Source: Solibacteraceae bacterium
GTDB lineage: Bacteria > Acidobacteriota > Terriglobia > Bryobacterales > Bryobacteraceae
NCBI GenBank assembly: GCA_026984795.1
Contig: JALSRK010000024.1
Location: 248,001-312,000 of the forward strand
Length of the DNA: 64,000 bases
Direction of reading: 5' to 3'
Shown here: piece after piece, positions 18,809 through 27,697 of the stretch
Position numbering within the stretch: position 1 is the first letter of the stretch
How the letters are laid out: every line of letters begins with the position of its first letter
Notes under the pieces: generated by a model
Told to the model about the DNA's origin: nothing
Seen by the model: only the letters and a program-made list of their open reading frames with translations
Database searches by the model: none
Translations under genes and position numbers: made by a program

Positions 18809-19426
18809 TCATCTTCGCTGGCTCGACAGTTCCAGCCGGGCGTACTCTGATGCGACCACGACCAGCCCGCGGAATACGCTGGCCTCGAACATCGAAGTTG
18901 CGCCCCGATACTTCATCACCAGCGGCACAGCGCGCCAGCAGTGGGAGTAGACGCGGTACATCTGTGGCAGCGACGGCTGGTGCTTGCTCTTGACCAAGGC
19001 GTTGCTCAACTGCCGGAATACGCCTCTCACCCTGCCCCCGTGGATGTAGGGATCGGTACCGTCAAGGTCGCTCAGCGATTTCTGGAGCCGCCGCTCCTCG
19101 GCCTCGAAGACGAACCAGGTATGTCTGACTTTGCGATCCGTCTTCAGCCAGCCCAACAGGAGTCCCAGCTCGAACGGCATGTTGAACCGTGGCGTGCGCG
19201 GCGGTCTGGTGTCGAGCTGAACCCGGGAGAGATCGTGGATCGAGTACCGGCAGCTCGTCATCAGCCGGAAGATCCGGTCCAGACGCCTCTCGCCGCCCGG
19301 AATCTCGAGCGTGGCCCGGGGCGTCAGCCCGTATGCGCACAGCCCGGAGATAAAAGCCAGGTATAGTTTTTCGTACCGAGCATCGTAGGGAACGTTCAGA
19401 AAGACACTGTCGGGAGAGGTCGGCAC
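18809..19426 (-). CDS. TIR-like / nucleoside-hydrolase-like protein
   Basis: The product has 205 residues. The N-terminal 120 resemble a widespread family of TIR-like, Rossmann-type small proteins: FLNVPYDARYEKLYLAFISG, a glycine turn (GGERRLDRIFRLM), SCRYSIHDLSRVQLD and NMPFELGLLLGW. The Glu of FELG occupies the place of the catalytic Glu in TIR and deoxyribosyltransferase folds, so NAD or nucleotide cleavage is possible but unproven. The rest is helical and unassigned. It follows the HU-like gene at 34 bp on the same strand and lies inside a repeat-bounded insert, the context of a mobile defence or stress gene. Confidence 0.55.
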   Translation of the reverse strand: MPTSPDSVFLNVPYDARYEKLYLAFISGLCAYGLTPRATLEIPGGERRLDRIFRLMTSCRYSIHDLSRVQLDTRPPRTPRFNMPFELGLLLGWLKTDRKVRHTWFVFEAEERRLQKSLSDLDGTDPYIHGGRVRGVFRQLSNALVKSKHQPSLPQMYRVYSHCWRAVPLVMKYRGATSMFEASVFRGLVVVASEYARLELSSQRR

Positions 19427-19460
19427 AATTCTATCGGCGCCCCGCCGCGGGGAACAGGTC

Positions 19461-19733
19461 TCAACTAGCCTTGACGAACCTGACGAAACGGAAGCGCGGC
19501 TCCCGCTTGGCGAGGGTCTTCTTTGAGTTCCGCTTGGCCGAGGCCGGCCGTACGCAGGCCAGGCTCTTCACTCGCACCAAGCGGCCAAAGCCGGGGATGT
19601 TGTACTCGCCCGTCTTCCAGGAGCGCTCGGCTAGCGTGGAGAGGTCTTCGGCGACTTTTTTCGGCACGCCGAGAATCCGGGCCGCCTTCGCGGCGGACGG
19701 CAGCCCGGCGGTTACCTTCGCTTTGCGCTGCAT
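19461..19733 (-). CDS. HU/IHF-like DNA-binding protein (divergent)
   Basis: The product has 90 basic residues. A helical N-terminus (SAAKAARILGVPKKVAEDLS) is followed by the HU-type core: LAERSWKTGEYNIPGFGRLVRVKS, where GEF-x-IPGFG-K-L is the HU beta-sheet signature, and a Lys/Arg-rich tail in place of the DNA-binding arm and final helix. The arm does not keep the canonical RNP motif, so DNA contacts may differ from HU. It precedes the TIR-like gene in a probable two-gene transcript and could be its regulator or partner. Confidence 0.6.
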   Translation of the reverse strand: MQRKAKVTAGLPSAAKAARILGVPKKVAEDLSTLAERSWKTGEYNIPGFGRLVRVKSLACVRPASAKRNSKKTLAKREPRFRFVRFVKAS

Positions 19734-19834
19734 TCGCCTGCCTTCAGGATGTCACCATGGCGGTCGAGCTGTCAACGGCGGCGGCTTTTAAGCCCTTCCT
19801 ACGCATGGGGTTGGCGGTCCCGCTCTGGAAACCG

Positions 19835-19875
19835 CCGCGTCGCCGACCCAGTTCGTCGCCCGGATGAAAATGCGC
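19835..19875. repeat. 41-bp direct repeat, right copy (orphan waaF 5' fragment)
   Basis: On the - strand this copy sits in a frame beginning GTG-GAG-CCG and encoding RIFIRATNWVGDA before diverging and terminating. The residues before the repeat differ from those of the intact waaF, as expected if this is the displaced original 5' end or a truncated second copy. Confidence 0.8.
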
Positions 19876-19983
19876 CCCGGCTCCACCGCCTCAGCTCCCA
19901 CCGGACGATAGTACCAGCCCCCGCCGCCCCCCACCCTTTTTCGTGCAACCTTCTGCGCCTTGGTACAATCAATCTAGGCATGA

Positions 19984-20049
19984 GGGGAACGCTCCCCATC
20001 GAATCTATGGATCCGGTAGCGGCTCGCTGAGCCCCCTCTCTGCTACCGG
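19984..20049 (+). promoter_or_regulatory. Structured leader before the glucosaminidase-like gene
   Basis: Two hairpins follow the TACAAT element. The first is GGGG-AACGCT-CCCC (19984-19997). The second is CCGGTAGC (20013-20020) paired with GCTACCGG (20042-20049), and its loop contains a nested GGCTC-GCT-GAGCC hairpin. The structure lies 64 bp before the start codon. It could be a cis-regulatory RNA, but I cannot match it to a known riboswitch class. Confidence 0.4.
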
Positions 20050-20112
20050 TGCATTTTCGAGTATCGACACGGAATACGCATTCTCTGGTTAGACGAGGGT
20101 TGGAAGAACGCC

Positions 20113-20613
20113 GTGCTGAGGAAACTACTGCTTCGCGGTTTCGTGTTGTGTCTCGGCGTATTTCTCACGCCGGAGATGATGCATCCGGAACAGCACGACA
20201 TTAGCAAGCTGACCTACCACGACGACCCGCGGTACCTCAGGCTGAAACAGTACCTAGAAGAGCGGGGCAGCCCGGCGGCCCAGTGGGCGGCGGACTTCAT
20301 CGCCGCCGCTGACCGCTACGGCCTGGACTGGCGGCTGCTGCCCGCAATCGCTGTCATCGAGTCCGGCGCCGGACAGCGGTACAAGAACAACAACATCTTC
20401 GGCTGGGACTCTTGCCGGGTGCGGTTCCCGACCGTCCGCGACGGAATTCACCGGGTGGCCTACCGGTTGGCTACGTCGCGGCTATATCGAAACAAGGATC
20501 TCGACGGGATCCTGCGGACCTACAATCCATACCCCCACTATCCGCGCCGGATCAAGTACGTGATGCGCCGCCTTGGGCCGGCAGCCCTGAGCGGTCAAGC
20601 CATTGCGAACTAG
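20113..20613 (+). CDS. Exported peptidoglycan hydrolase-like protein (glucosaminidase/lysozyme-like fold)
   Basis: The product has 166 residues and starts with GTG 20113. A hydrophobic signal sequence (MLRKLLLRGFVLCLGVFL) is followed by residues 55-155 with DFIAAADRYGLDWRLLPAIAVIESGAGQ and NNNIFGW. That pattern is seen in bacterial beta-N-acetylglucosaminidases and small lytic transglycosylases, with Glu of IESGAG as the likely acid. DGIHRVAYRL and the TYNPYPHYPRRIKYVM tail are family features. It would trim cell-wall glycan in the periplasm. A structured leader lies upstream. Confidence 0.75.
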   Translation: MLRKLLLRGFVLCLGVFLTPEMMHPEQHDISKLTYHDDPRYLRLKQYLEERGSPAAQWAADFIAAADRYGLDWRLLPAIAVIESGAGQRYKNNNIFGWDSCRVRFPTVRDGIHRVAYRLATSRLYRNKDLDGILRTYNPYPHYPRRIKYVMRRLGPAALSGQAIAN

Positions 20614-20631
20614 GGGTCCTCTTGGCCGCCT

Positions 20632-20778
20632 TCACTCCATCAACTGGATCGCCATGTAAAGGCCACCGAACACCAGCACCGACACTACGGCCACCGCGGC
20701 CCACTTGAAGAGCCGCTCAGCCTTCGTGCTCTGGACCTCCTCATCTCGCTTCATTTGTTCGTCGAGGCTGTCGAACAT
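20632..20778 (-). CDS. 48-residue single-pass membrane protein
   Basis: This frame starts at ATG 20778 after an excellent ribosome binding site (GGGAGGAGGTGT on the - strand). The protein begins MFDSLDEQMKRDEEVQSTKA, a charged cytoplasmic segment. It continues with one hydrophobic helix of about 20 residues and ends QLME. The strong translation signal and the amphipathic-plus-helix design argue that it is real. Function unknown. It is convergent with the peptidoglycan hydrolase gene. Confidence 0.65.
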   Translation of the reverse strand: MFDSLDEQMKRDEEVQSTKAERLFKWAAVAVVSVLVFGGLYMAIQLME

Positions 20779-20915
20779 GGGAAGTGACACCTCCTCCCTT
20801 CCTTCGGCGCTCTGCGCCGTCCCGACTCCTCCACTGGGTCACTTCTATTCTACGGATGCCGGCCGCCAAAATCACGCAAAATCGACATGCCTGGTCCCGG
20901 AGTCCCGCCCGGCAG

Positions 20916-21884
20916 TCATCCTGCTCCTCCGCTGGAGCGCCGCCGCCACCCCACTTCTTCCAGACATTCCGCCGCCGCCACGACTGTATTGACGTGAATC
21001 CGGACGGTATCTTCCAGCTTCAGCGCGTAGCCCCCGGCCAGCGTCACCGCCACCCCCACACGGTGGCTCAAAGCAGACTCGAGCACAAGGCGGTCCCGCT
21101 CCTTCAGCCCTTCGATCGTCAGCCCCAGGCCACCGAGCTGGTCTTCATAATATGGGTCCGCCCCCGCTACGTAGACCATCACGTCCGGCCTGAAACCGGT
21201 GACCGCCGCCAGGAGTGGATCGTGGAGCCGCTTCAAGTACTCCTCGTCTCCTATGCCGTCCGGCAAGTGGATGTCGACCGAGGAGGGCGGCTTCTCGGCC
21301 GGGTAGTTCGCATACTGGTGGATCGATAGCGTGAAGACGTCAGGATCGCCAGCGAAGATCACCGCGGTCCCATTGCCCTGGTGCACGTCGCAGTCCACGA
21401 TGAGCGCTCTCTCGATCCGGCCTCGATGCATCAGGCTGCGGACGGCGACAGCAATGTCATTGATCGCGCAGAAGCCTTCTCCGTGGCCGGGAAAGGCATG
21501 ATGAAAACCTCCTCCCAAATTGAACCCGACGCCGTCGGCCAGCGCCAGTTCTCCGGCGAGGGTGGTCCCGCCGGCGGCGAGGATGTAAGCATTGACCATC
21601 TGCCGCGAATACGGCACTTCGAGAGTGCGGATCTCGTGAAAGTCGAGCGTTCCGGTCCGCAGCCGCTCGATCCAGCCGGGCTCATGCACGAGCAGCAGAT
21701 CCTCGAGGGGCGCCGGCTCCGGCTCGAGGAAGTCTCCTTCCCGGGCGATGCCCTCCCTGAGCAGGCGCTCGCGGATCAGCCGGTACTTGTGGGACGGGAA
21801 AACATGGGAGCCGAAGTTCAGGTCATAGCCCTCGTGGTAGATCACGCGGAATGGCAGGGCGCGGCTAGCGGATGGAATCTCCAT
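20916..21884 (-). CDS. Histone-deacetylase-family (AcuC-like) deacetylase
   Basis: This 322-residue zinc hydrolase of the arginase/deacetylase fold shows [20 protein letters not shown] (the catalytic His pair), the Zn ligands in [10 protein letters not shown] and the distal Asp in [17 protein letters not shown]. Bacterial members remove acetyl groups from lysines, as AcuC does for acetyl-CoA synthetase, or from polyamines. The start codon lies 20 bp inside the 3' end of pta, so acetyl-phosphate metabolism and deacetylation are translationally linked here. The substrate is not determined by the sequence. Confidence 0.85.
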   Translation of the reverse strand: MEIPSASRALPFRVIYHEGYDLNFGSHVFPSHKYRLIRERLLREGIAREGDFLEPEPAPLEDLLLVHEPGWIERLRTGTLDFHEIRTLEVPYSRQMVNAYILAAGGTTLAGELALADGVGFNLGGGFHHAFPGHGEGFCAINDIAVAVRSLMHRGRIERALIVDCDVHQGNGTAVIFAGDPDVFTLSIHQYANYPAEKPPSSVDIHLPDGIGDEEYLKRLHDPLLAAVTGFRPDVMVYVAGADPYYEDQLGGLGLTIEGLKERDRLVLESALSHRVGVAVTLAGGYALKLEDTVRIHVNTVVAAAECLEEVGWRRRSSGGAG

Positions 21885-22881
21885 TCGAGACAGCCTCGAG
21901 AGCGGTCACCACCGCCACCCCGTAGATATCTTCCGCCGAGCAGCCCCGCGAGAGTTCGTTGGCCGGCTTCGCCAGGCCTTGCAAGAACGGACCCAGCGCC
22001 GCCGCTCCCGCCAGCCGCTCCACCAGTTTGTAGCCGATGTTGGCCGCCGCCAGGTCAGGAAAGATCAGCGTATTCGCCCGTCCGGCCACCGTCGAGCCGG
22101 GAGCCTTCGACCGCCCCACCGCCTCCACCAGCGCCGCGTCGGCCTGCAGCTCGCCATCGACGTTCAGCTCCGGCGCCCGCTCCCGGACGATGCGCAAGGC
22201 CTCGACGACCTGGTCGACTTCGCGGTGCCTGCCGCTGCCCTTCGTCGAAAACGAGAGCAGCGCCACCACGGGTTCGGTCCGCAGCAATCGCCGCGTGCTC
22301 GCCGCCGTGGCAATTGCGATCTCGGCCAACTGCACCGGCGTCGGCTGTATCACAATCGAGCAATCGGCGAAGCTCAGCAAACCACGGCACCCGAACCGGC
22401 GGTCCGGCAGGGCCATGATGAAGACGCTGGAAAGCGTCCGCACCTCCGGCCGGGTGCCGATCACGTGCAGCATCGCCCGCAGCGTCTCCCGCGACGTGTA
22501 GTGGGCGCCCCCGACGAAGCCGTCGGCGTCGCCTGCCGCCACCCTCAGGAGCGCGAAATAGAGCGGATGCCGGGCGATCTCCAGCGCCTCCTGCTCGGTC
22601 ACCCCCTTGGCCCGCCGCCGCTCCAGATAGATCGCCGCGTATTTGCGGAGAGCGTTGGAGTCCTCGGGACGCGCCACCGTCACACCGGCTCCGCCGCCAC
22701 CCCCGACCAGGATGGGATCGGCCAGCTCCTCCCGCGCCAGCCGCCCGGCCGCCTCGACCACCCGAGGGTCTTCGCCTTCCGGGAATACGAGGCGGGGCCG
22801 CTTGCGGGACCGGCGGAGCTGCTCGGCTTGCGAGGCGACGAACTCGATGGCGGCTTCCGGCACCGGCATGGAATCTCTCAT
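21865..22881 (-). CDS. pta: Phosphate acetyltransferase
   Basis: This 338-residue enzyme interconverts acetyl-CoA and acetyl phosphate. It has the compact single-domain PTA form, with [17 protein letters not shown] at the start, [20 protein letters not shown], and the [20 protein letters not shown] and [18 protein letters not shown] motifs of the CoA site. No acetate kinase gene is next to it. It overlaps the downstream deacetylase gene by 20 bp. Together they could set the level of acetyl phosphate, the main non-enzymatic protein acetylating agent, and reverse its effects. Confidence 0.93.
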   Translation of the reverse strand: MRDSMPVPEAAIEFVASQAEQLRRSRKRPRLVFPEGEDPRVVEAAGRLAREELADPILVGGGGGAGVTVARPEDSNALRKYAAIYLERRRAKGVTEQEALEIARHPLYFALLRVAAGDADGFVGGAHYTSRETLRAMLHVIGTRPEVRTLSSVFIMALPDRRFGCRGLLSFADCSIVIQPTPVQLAEIAIATAASTRRLLRTEPVVALLSFSTKGSGRHREVDQVVEALRIVRERAPELNVDGELQADAALVEAVGRSKAPGSTVAGRANTLIFPDLAAANIGYKLVERLAGAAALGPFLQGLAKPANELSRGCSAEDIYGVAVVTALEAVSNGDSIR

Positions 22882-22973
22882 TGTAGCCGAGCGCCGGCGT
22901 CGCAGCTTTGGACACCTTCAGCGGACCCGCGAGACCCGCCGCGACGTCCTGCGGCGCCGCTCTGCTGCGACGT

Positions 22974-25900
22974 TCAGAAGCGGTATCGGAGGACGATCTG
23001 CAGCGAGCGCGCCCCGCCGGTCTGGAACACCGGCGTCAACCCGCTCGCCGGGCTTCCCGTCCCCAGCATCCGGTTCAGCATGGAGGGCGATTCTCCAAAC
23101 AACGGGCTGGAAAGGAATGGCGTCGGATCCGCGAAGTTCGGGTGATTGAAGACGTTGAAAGCCTCCAGCCGCAGGAGCAGCGTCCGGCCCTCGCCCAGCG
23201 GGAACTGCCGCCGTACGGCGACGTCTACCTGGTGCATACCAAAGCCGCGGACCGCATTCCGGCCCAGGTTCCCTTGTCCGTAACCGGGCTCCGGCTGGAA
23301 CGCTTCACGGTTCAGGCGCCGCCCGCCGGCTACCGACGGATCCCGAATCCAGACGGGCGCCCCCGGCGCCAGATTCGGCCGGTAGGCGTTGGCGAATCCC
23401 AGACCCATCGCATATTCGGACGTCAATACGTTTACCGGGAATCCGGTCCGGGCCCGGACGATGCCGTCGATCGACCAGTTGCGCAGGAGCCGCGCCACCG
23501 CCCCCTGTCCTTTGCCAAGGCCCGTTTGGTAAGTGAACGCCGCGCTCAGGTTGTGCCGCACGTCGAAGTCCGACGAGCCTCGGTCTCCGGCCGCCGTCAT
23601 GCCTGGACCGATTCGGTGCAGCAGCGAGTCGCTCGAGCTGTTGTCCAGTGAGTGCGCCCAAGTGTAGGAAACGATCGCTTGCAGCCCTTTGGCCATTGCC
23701 CGGCGGAATTGCGCCTGGAGCCCCTGGTAATCCGAGGCCCCGTTGCTTGTGGCCAGGGCCAGCCACAGCGTCTCGCTGTCCCCGAAAGTCCCGAATTCCC
23801 GGCGCAGGAGCTGGCGGCCTGCCGCCCCGACGTAGCTCACCGTCAACGTTCCCACACTGCCCAGCCCGCCTTCCACCGTGGCGTTCCATTGCTGGACGGC
23901 GGGTAGCCGCAGGTTCGGGGCGAAGGCGAAGCTCAGCAGTGTCGAGAACGGCGCGTTGCGTCCGTTGAGGAACTGAGTAATGCTGAAAGGCCCCCCGTTG
24001 ACCACGTCGGTCGCCACGCTCAGCGTCGAGTCGTAATAGAGTCCCCACCCGGCGCGAAGCACGAGCCGCCCCTTGTCCAGGAGCCGGTAGGCGATTCCCA
24101 CTCGTGGAGCGAAGTATCCCGCGGCGGAATCCCAGAGCACGGCTTGCTCAGGGAGCCCGTACACGGGCTGCTCGCTATTTGTCTGGTCGGCGCCGAGGCC
24201 GGGTCCCCGGGTATACTCCCAGCGGAGCCCGTAAGTCGCCGTCAGCCGCGGATGAATCCGGTAAGTGTCCTGGACGAAGGCTGACGTTTCCCCCAGCCGG
24301 GTCTCGATCTGTTGTGGCGCGCTCGAGGCCACCCAGAGGTTGCGGCGTACGAACAGATCGTCGAAATCTTCGGCGATCACGCTCAGGCTTCCCATCCGGT
24401 CCCGCCGCCGCGGCTCGTACCGGCGGTAATCGAATCCCACCCGCAGTTGATGGGCGCCCAGGGCCAGCACCGCGGTGGGAAGAACGTGCCATTGGATCTG
24501 CCGGTGGTCGGGTTCCTCGCCGGCCACCACCTGCCCGACGCCGCCGACTGAAAACCGCATCAGTTGGTTGCACGGCGCGCTGGCCCGGATCAGGTAGGCC
24601 GCCACCGGCGCCAGATGGCAGGCCGGCAGACCTCCCGGCATCCGCCACTCGGACCGGCCGCGGGCGTCCGAGCGGTTCAGCTTGAAATCGACCACGATTC
24701 TCGGACTCACCTGATAACCCACTCCCAGCGTCAGGCTGTCGGACTGAATCCGGAGGTCGTTCACCTGGGTCGTCGTGTACTCGTTCCGCGAGAGGGCGAA
24801 GTTGTAGCGGGCGAACAGCGTCAGCCGTGAAGCCGCCACGTGATCCAGCCGGATCGACCCGACCTGGAAGCCCGCGTGCCGCCGATAGCTCCCGCGCCAC
24901 TCCGCCAGCGATTCCCCGAGCGCCCGCCCGTTCGGCCGTGGAAACAGCTCCAGCACCGGACGCGACCACTCCGGGGCCGCCTGCCGGGCTTGCTCGGTCG
25001 GCGAGGCGGCCTGCCAGGCAAACGGCTCCCGCAGGTTCATACCTTCGTAGGAGAGAAAGAAAAAAGTCCGGTTCCGCCGCACCGGTCCGCCCAGCGTCGC
25101 CCCGAAATCGTGCATCTGCAGCCCGTGGTTGTCGGAGACTCCGTTGCGGTTGGCAAGCCAACTGTTGGCGTCGATCGCGCCGTGCCGCTGATACCAGAAG
25201 ACCGAGCCGTGGAACTCGTTGGAGCCCGAGCGGCTGCTCAGCAACACGTGCGCTCCGGGCAGCTTGCCGAATTCGGGAGCCGCCGTCGAAGTCTGCACCC
25301 GGAACTCCTCCAGCGCTTCCAGCGACACCAGCCCATGCAGACTTCCGATGGCTGTCATTCCCGGAAGGGATCCCCCCATGGAACGGGCCGGCAGCCCCCC
25401 GCCCCCAACGCCCGTGTTCGCACTCACCCCGTCCACCACGAAGTAGTTCGTGTTCGGCCGCTGCCCATTCACTGAGAACTGGCCCGGCTCGCCCCGCGTG
25501 GCCGGCGTCACCACCGTCCCCGGCGCCAACTCCAGCAACCCGAGCAGCCCCCGGCCGTTCAGCGGTAGTTTCTCGATCCAGTCCCGCCCCACCACCGTCC
25601 CCAGGCTCGCGTCTTCGGCCTGGATCGAATCCCGCCTCCCCGACACTGTGATCACTTCCTGCACGCTGCCCAGCACCAACCGGAAATCCAACTGCACTGG
25701 TTGCCCGGCGTCCAGCTTCACCCCGTACCGGATCAGCGTCCGGAACCCCGGCTTCCGCACAGTGATCTTGTACAGGCCCGGCTGCAGGAAGGCCACCACG
25801 TAGCGGCCGTTGGATTGGGATCTTACAACCCGGCGAAACCCGGTGTCCTGGTTGACGACGGTGACAGCCGCCCCGGGCGCCACCGCCCCGGAAGGATCGC

Positions 25901-26012
25901 GGATCAAACCCGACAGGTGTGTATACTGCTGGGCCGGCGCCAACCACACCCCCGCCAGCCCGGCCATAAGCAGGCGACACCAGCCTCCGAGCCGCATCGG
26001 TCCGGCCCTCAT
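22974..26012 (-). CDS. Oar-like TonB-dependent outer-membrane receptor
   Basis: The product has 1012 residues with a signal peptide ending near APAQQ. A carboxypeptidase-regulatory-like beta sandwich occupies residues 30-110 (GLIRDPSGAVAPGAAVTVVN and YKITVRKPGFRT). A plug-like region with GRGLLGLLELAPG follows, then a large beta barrel ending in LRYRF, with the terminal aromatic residue expected of outer-membrane barrels. Such proteins are abundant in Acidobacteria and probably bind or import glycans or peptides. The start overlaps the anti-sigma stop (ATGA), placing the receptor under a dedicated sigma/anti-sigma pair. Confidence 0.88.
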   Translation of the reverse strand: MRAGPMRLGGWCRLLMAGLAGVWLAPAQQYTHLSGLIRDPSGAVAPGAAVTVVNQDTGFRRVVRSQSNGRYVVAFLQPGLYKITVRKPGFRTLIRYGVKLDAGQPVQLDFRLVLGSVQEVITVSGRRDSIQAEDASLGTVVGRDWIEKLPLNGRGLLGLLELAPGTVVTPATRGEPGQFSVNGQRPNTNYFVVDGVSANTGVGGGGLPARSMGGSLPGMTAIGSLHGLVSLEALEEFRVQTSTAAPEFGKLPGAHVLLSSRSGSNEFHGSVFWYQRHGAIDANSWLANRNGVSDNHGLQMHDFGATLGGPVRRNRTFFFLSYEGMNLREPFAWQAASPTEQARQAAPEWSRPVLELFPRPNGRALGESLAEWRGSYRRHAGFQVGSIRLDHVAASRLTLFARYNFALSRNEYTTTQVNDLRIQSDSLTLGVGYQVSPRIVVDFKLNRSDARGRSEWRMPGGLPACHLAPVAAYLIRASAPCNQLMRFSVGGVGQVVAGEEPDHRQIQWHVLPTAVLALGAHQLRVGFDYRRYEPRRRDRMGSLSVIAEDFDDLFVRRNLWVASSAPQQIETRLGETSAFVQDTYRIHPRLTATYGLRWEYTRGPGLGADQTNSEQPVYGLPEQAVLWDSAAGYFAPRVGIAYRLLDKGRLVLRAGWGLYYDSTLSVATDVVNGGPFSITQFLNGRNAPFSTLLSFAFAPNLRLPAVQQWNATVEGGLGSVGTLTVSYVGAAGRQLLRREFGTFGDSETLWLALATSNGASDYQGLQAQFRRAMAKGLQAIVSYTWAHSLDNSSSDSLLHRIGPGMTAAGDRGSSDFDVRHNLSAAFTYQTGLGKGQGAVARLLRNWSIDGIVRARTGFPVNVLTSEYAMGLGFANAYRPNLAPGAPVWIRDPSVAGGRRLNREAFQPEPGYGQGNLGRNAVRGFGMHQVDVAVRRQFPLGEGRTLLLRLEAFNVFNHPNFADPTPFLSSPLFGESPSMLNRMLGTGSPASGLTPVFQTGGARSLQIVLRYRF

Positions 26013-27697
26013 TCTACGGCATAACGGAGATACTCCGCAGCCTGCAGGCGTAATTGCGCCGTGGCCGTGAGCGCTTCGGCCGCTGTTTCCTCGACTCCTT
26101 TCTCCGGCGCCGCCCCGCCGAGCAGCACCGCCGTGAGGTAGTCCGTGCGCCGCGCCGTATTCACCAGGACTTCTGTCGCTTCCTGCCAGGACGCCGCCGG
26201 CAGCCCTGCGGCAGCGCCGGGAGCGGGCCCCAGTCCCTCGAGCGCGGGCCGCACCTGCTCCTCCAGCGCCGCCGCCAGGCCCGCCAGCGGAACGGCGTGA
26301 TCCCGCCGCAGCTTGGCTAGCAGCCTCCGGTCCTCTGGGGCCAGTTGCGCCTCTTTCCCCGGAGGGAAGTGCTGGGCCAGCCGGTGCAAGGCATAAGCTC
26401 GCGCCATCAGTTCCTCATTGATGCCCAGCAGTCCTTCGCTGAACTGCTCAAAGGCGGTTGGTCCGCCCAGCCGCTCCACTATGGCTTCCTGCAGCGGGTT
26501 CACTTCGACCGCCGCTTCCCGCCCGGCGCTCGTCCCGGCGTCGAGCGTGCCGGCCGGGGCGTCTCCAAGGCGCACCACCACGCCGGGAACTCCGGCCAAT
26601 TGCTGCTGGATCCGGGCCGCGATCTCAGGGCTCACCCCATAGCCGCTCACTGCGATTCGGTCCCCTTCGCGGCTCACCTCCACCGGCTCCCCCAGGTCGG
26701 CGCCGAGCTCGTGAAGCACCGCCAAGACCATGAGCTCCTCAGCCGGGGTCGCCGGCTCGATGATCTCCCGCGAAGCCGGTTCCCCGGTCGTTGCGGGCTT
26801 GACGGTCGCCGGCGCCGCCGGCCGCCGTGGCAGCTCCGCCACCGGCGCCGGGATCTCCGCCGCAGCCAGTTCCCGCATTTGGACCCACTGGTTGTCTCGG
26901 AACCGCATCGTTCCTTCCACCGGCCGGAGTTCGGCCACCGTGAGGTTCAGGATGGCCTCCACCAGCACGCTGGAGTTCGTCGTCGTACGGATCCGATAGC
27001 ACTTTCGGCCCGGGACGAAGCGGTCCCGGACCGTCATGACCTCGTCCCGCTTCTCGGCGAGGGAATTGCGCCACCGGGCGAAGGAGACGGCGCTCAACGG
27101 GTCGCGCCAGTCGTAATGCGCCTGTTCGAACAGCGGCCGCAGCGTGGCCAACGCCGCTTCGGCCTCCCAGTCCGCCGACCCTTGGGCGCCCACTACGCGC
27201 GTCAGCGTGGCTGAGGCCGTGCGGAATTCGATATGCCGCCGCCCCGGCGGCTGTGCTTGTTCCGCCGCCGCCGCTTTGCGGAGCAGCTCCGCCGCCTTCA
27301 CCGACGGGGCGTTTCCAAGCTGGTTCACGACCAGTAGGGTGGCCGCGAGAACCGCCGTCGCGGGCACCCACCGCCGCGGTCCTCCGGCGAGGGCCCGCAG
27401 CCCGCCCCCCAGCCGCCTCCACCACGCCGGGCCCGGCGAAGCCTCGTCGATCTGCCCAAACTTCCGGTAAATGTCGAACCAAGGCGCCGGCGGTTCCGGC
27501 AAGTGCCCCTGCCGCACGGCTTCCTGGTACCGCACATACTTCTGAATCGTCTGCTGGATCTCAGCCAGCTCGGTCGAGCAACGCCAACAGCTCGCCAGAT
27601 GGGTCCGGACACGCTTGGCCTCGCCGGCCGGAAGTTCCCCGTCCGCGTATCGGAGCAGGACCGCGTCGCTCAGATGCCCTTGCTCCCGGCTATTCAC
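26009..27697 (-). CDS. Zinc-finger anti-sigma factor with large extracytoplasmic region
   Basis: The product has 562 residues. Residues 10-50 form an anti-sigma zinc finger (HLSDAVLLRYADGEL, then HLASCWRCSTEL with the HxxxCxxC ligands). A single membrane segment lies near residues 125-145. About 400 residues follow, with NLTVAELRPVEGTM and Pro/Ala-rich linkers, exposed outside the cytoplasm. It starts with GTG 27697, which overlaps the sigma factor stop by 8 bp, and its own stop overlaps the receptor start. It should hold the sigma factor at the membrane and release it on an envelope signal. Confidence 0.82.
   Translation of the reverse strand: MNSREQGHLSDAVLLRYADGELPAGEAKRVRTHLASCWRCSTELAEIQQTIQKYVRYQEAVRQGHLPEPPAPWFDIYRKFGQIDEASPGPAWWRRLGGGLRALAGGPRRWVPATAVLAATLLVVNQLGNAPSVKAAELLRKAAAAEQAQPPGRRHIEFRTASATLTRVVGAQGSADWEAEAALATLRPLFEQAHYDWRDPLSAVSFARWRNSLAEKRDEVMTVRDRFVPGRKCYRIRTTTNSSVLVEAILNLTVAELRPVEGTMRFRDNQWVQMRELAAAEIPAPVAELPRRPAAPATVKPATTGEPASREIIEPATPAEELMVLAVLHELGADLGEPVEVSREGDRIAVSGYGVSPEIAARIQQQLAGVPGVVVRLGDAPAGTLDAGTSAGREAAVEVNPLQEAIVERLGGPTAFEQFSEGLLGINEELMARAYALHRLAQHFPPGKEAQLAPEDRRLLAKLRRDHAVPLAGLAAALEEQVRPALEGLGPAPGAAAGLPAASWQEATEVLVNTARRTDYLTAVLLGGAAPEKGVEETAAEALTATAQLRLQAAEYLRYAVE

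Larger units (their letters stand above)
19734..20112. other. Intergenic region: waaF remnant, probable promoter and leader hairpins
   Basis: This 379-bp stretch has no full gene. It holds the right copy of the 41-bp repeat in a short frame that reads RIFIRATNWVGDA on the - strand and stops soon after. On the + strand a TACAAT -10-like hexamer follows (19964-19969), and then two hairpins upstream of the hydrolase gene. Nothing else is recognisable. Confidence 0.6.
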
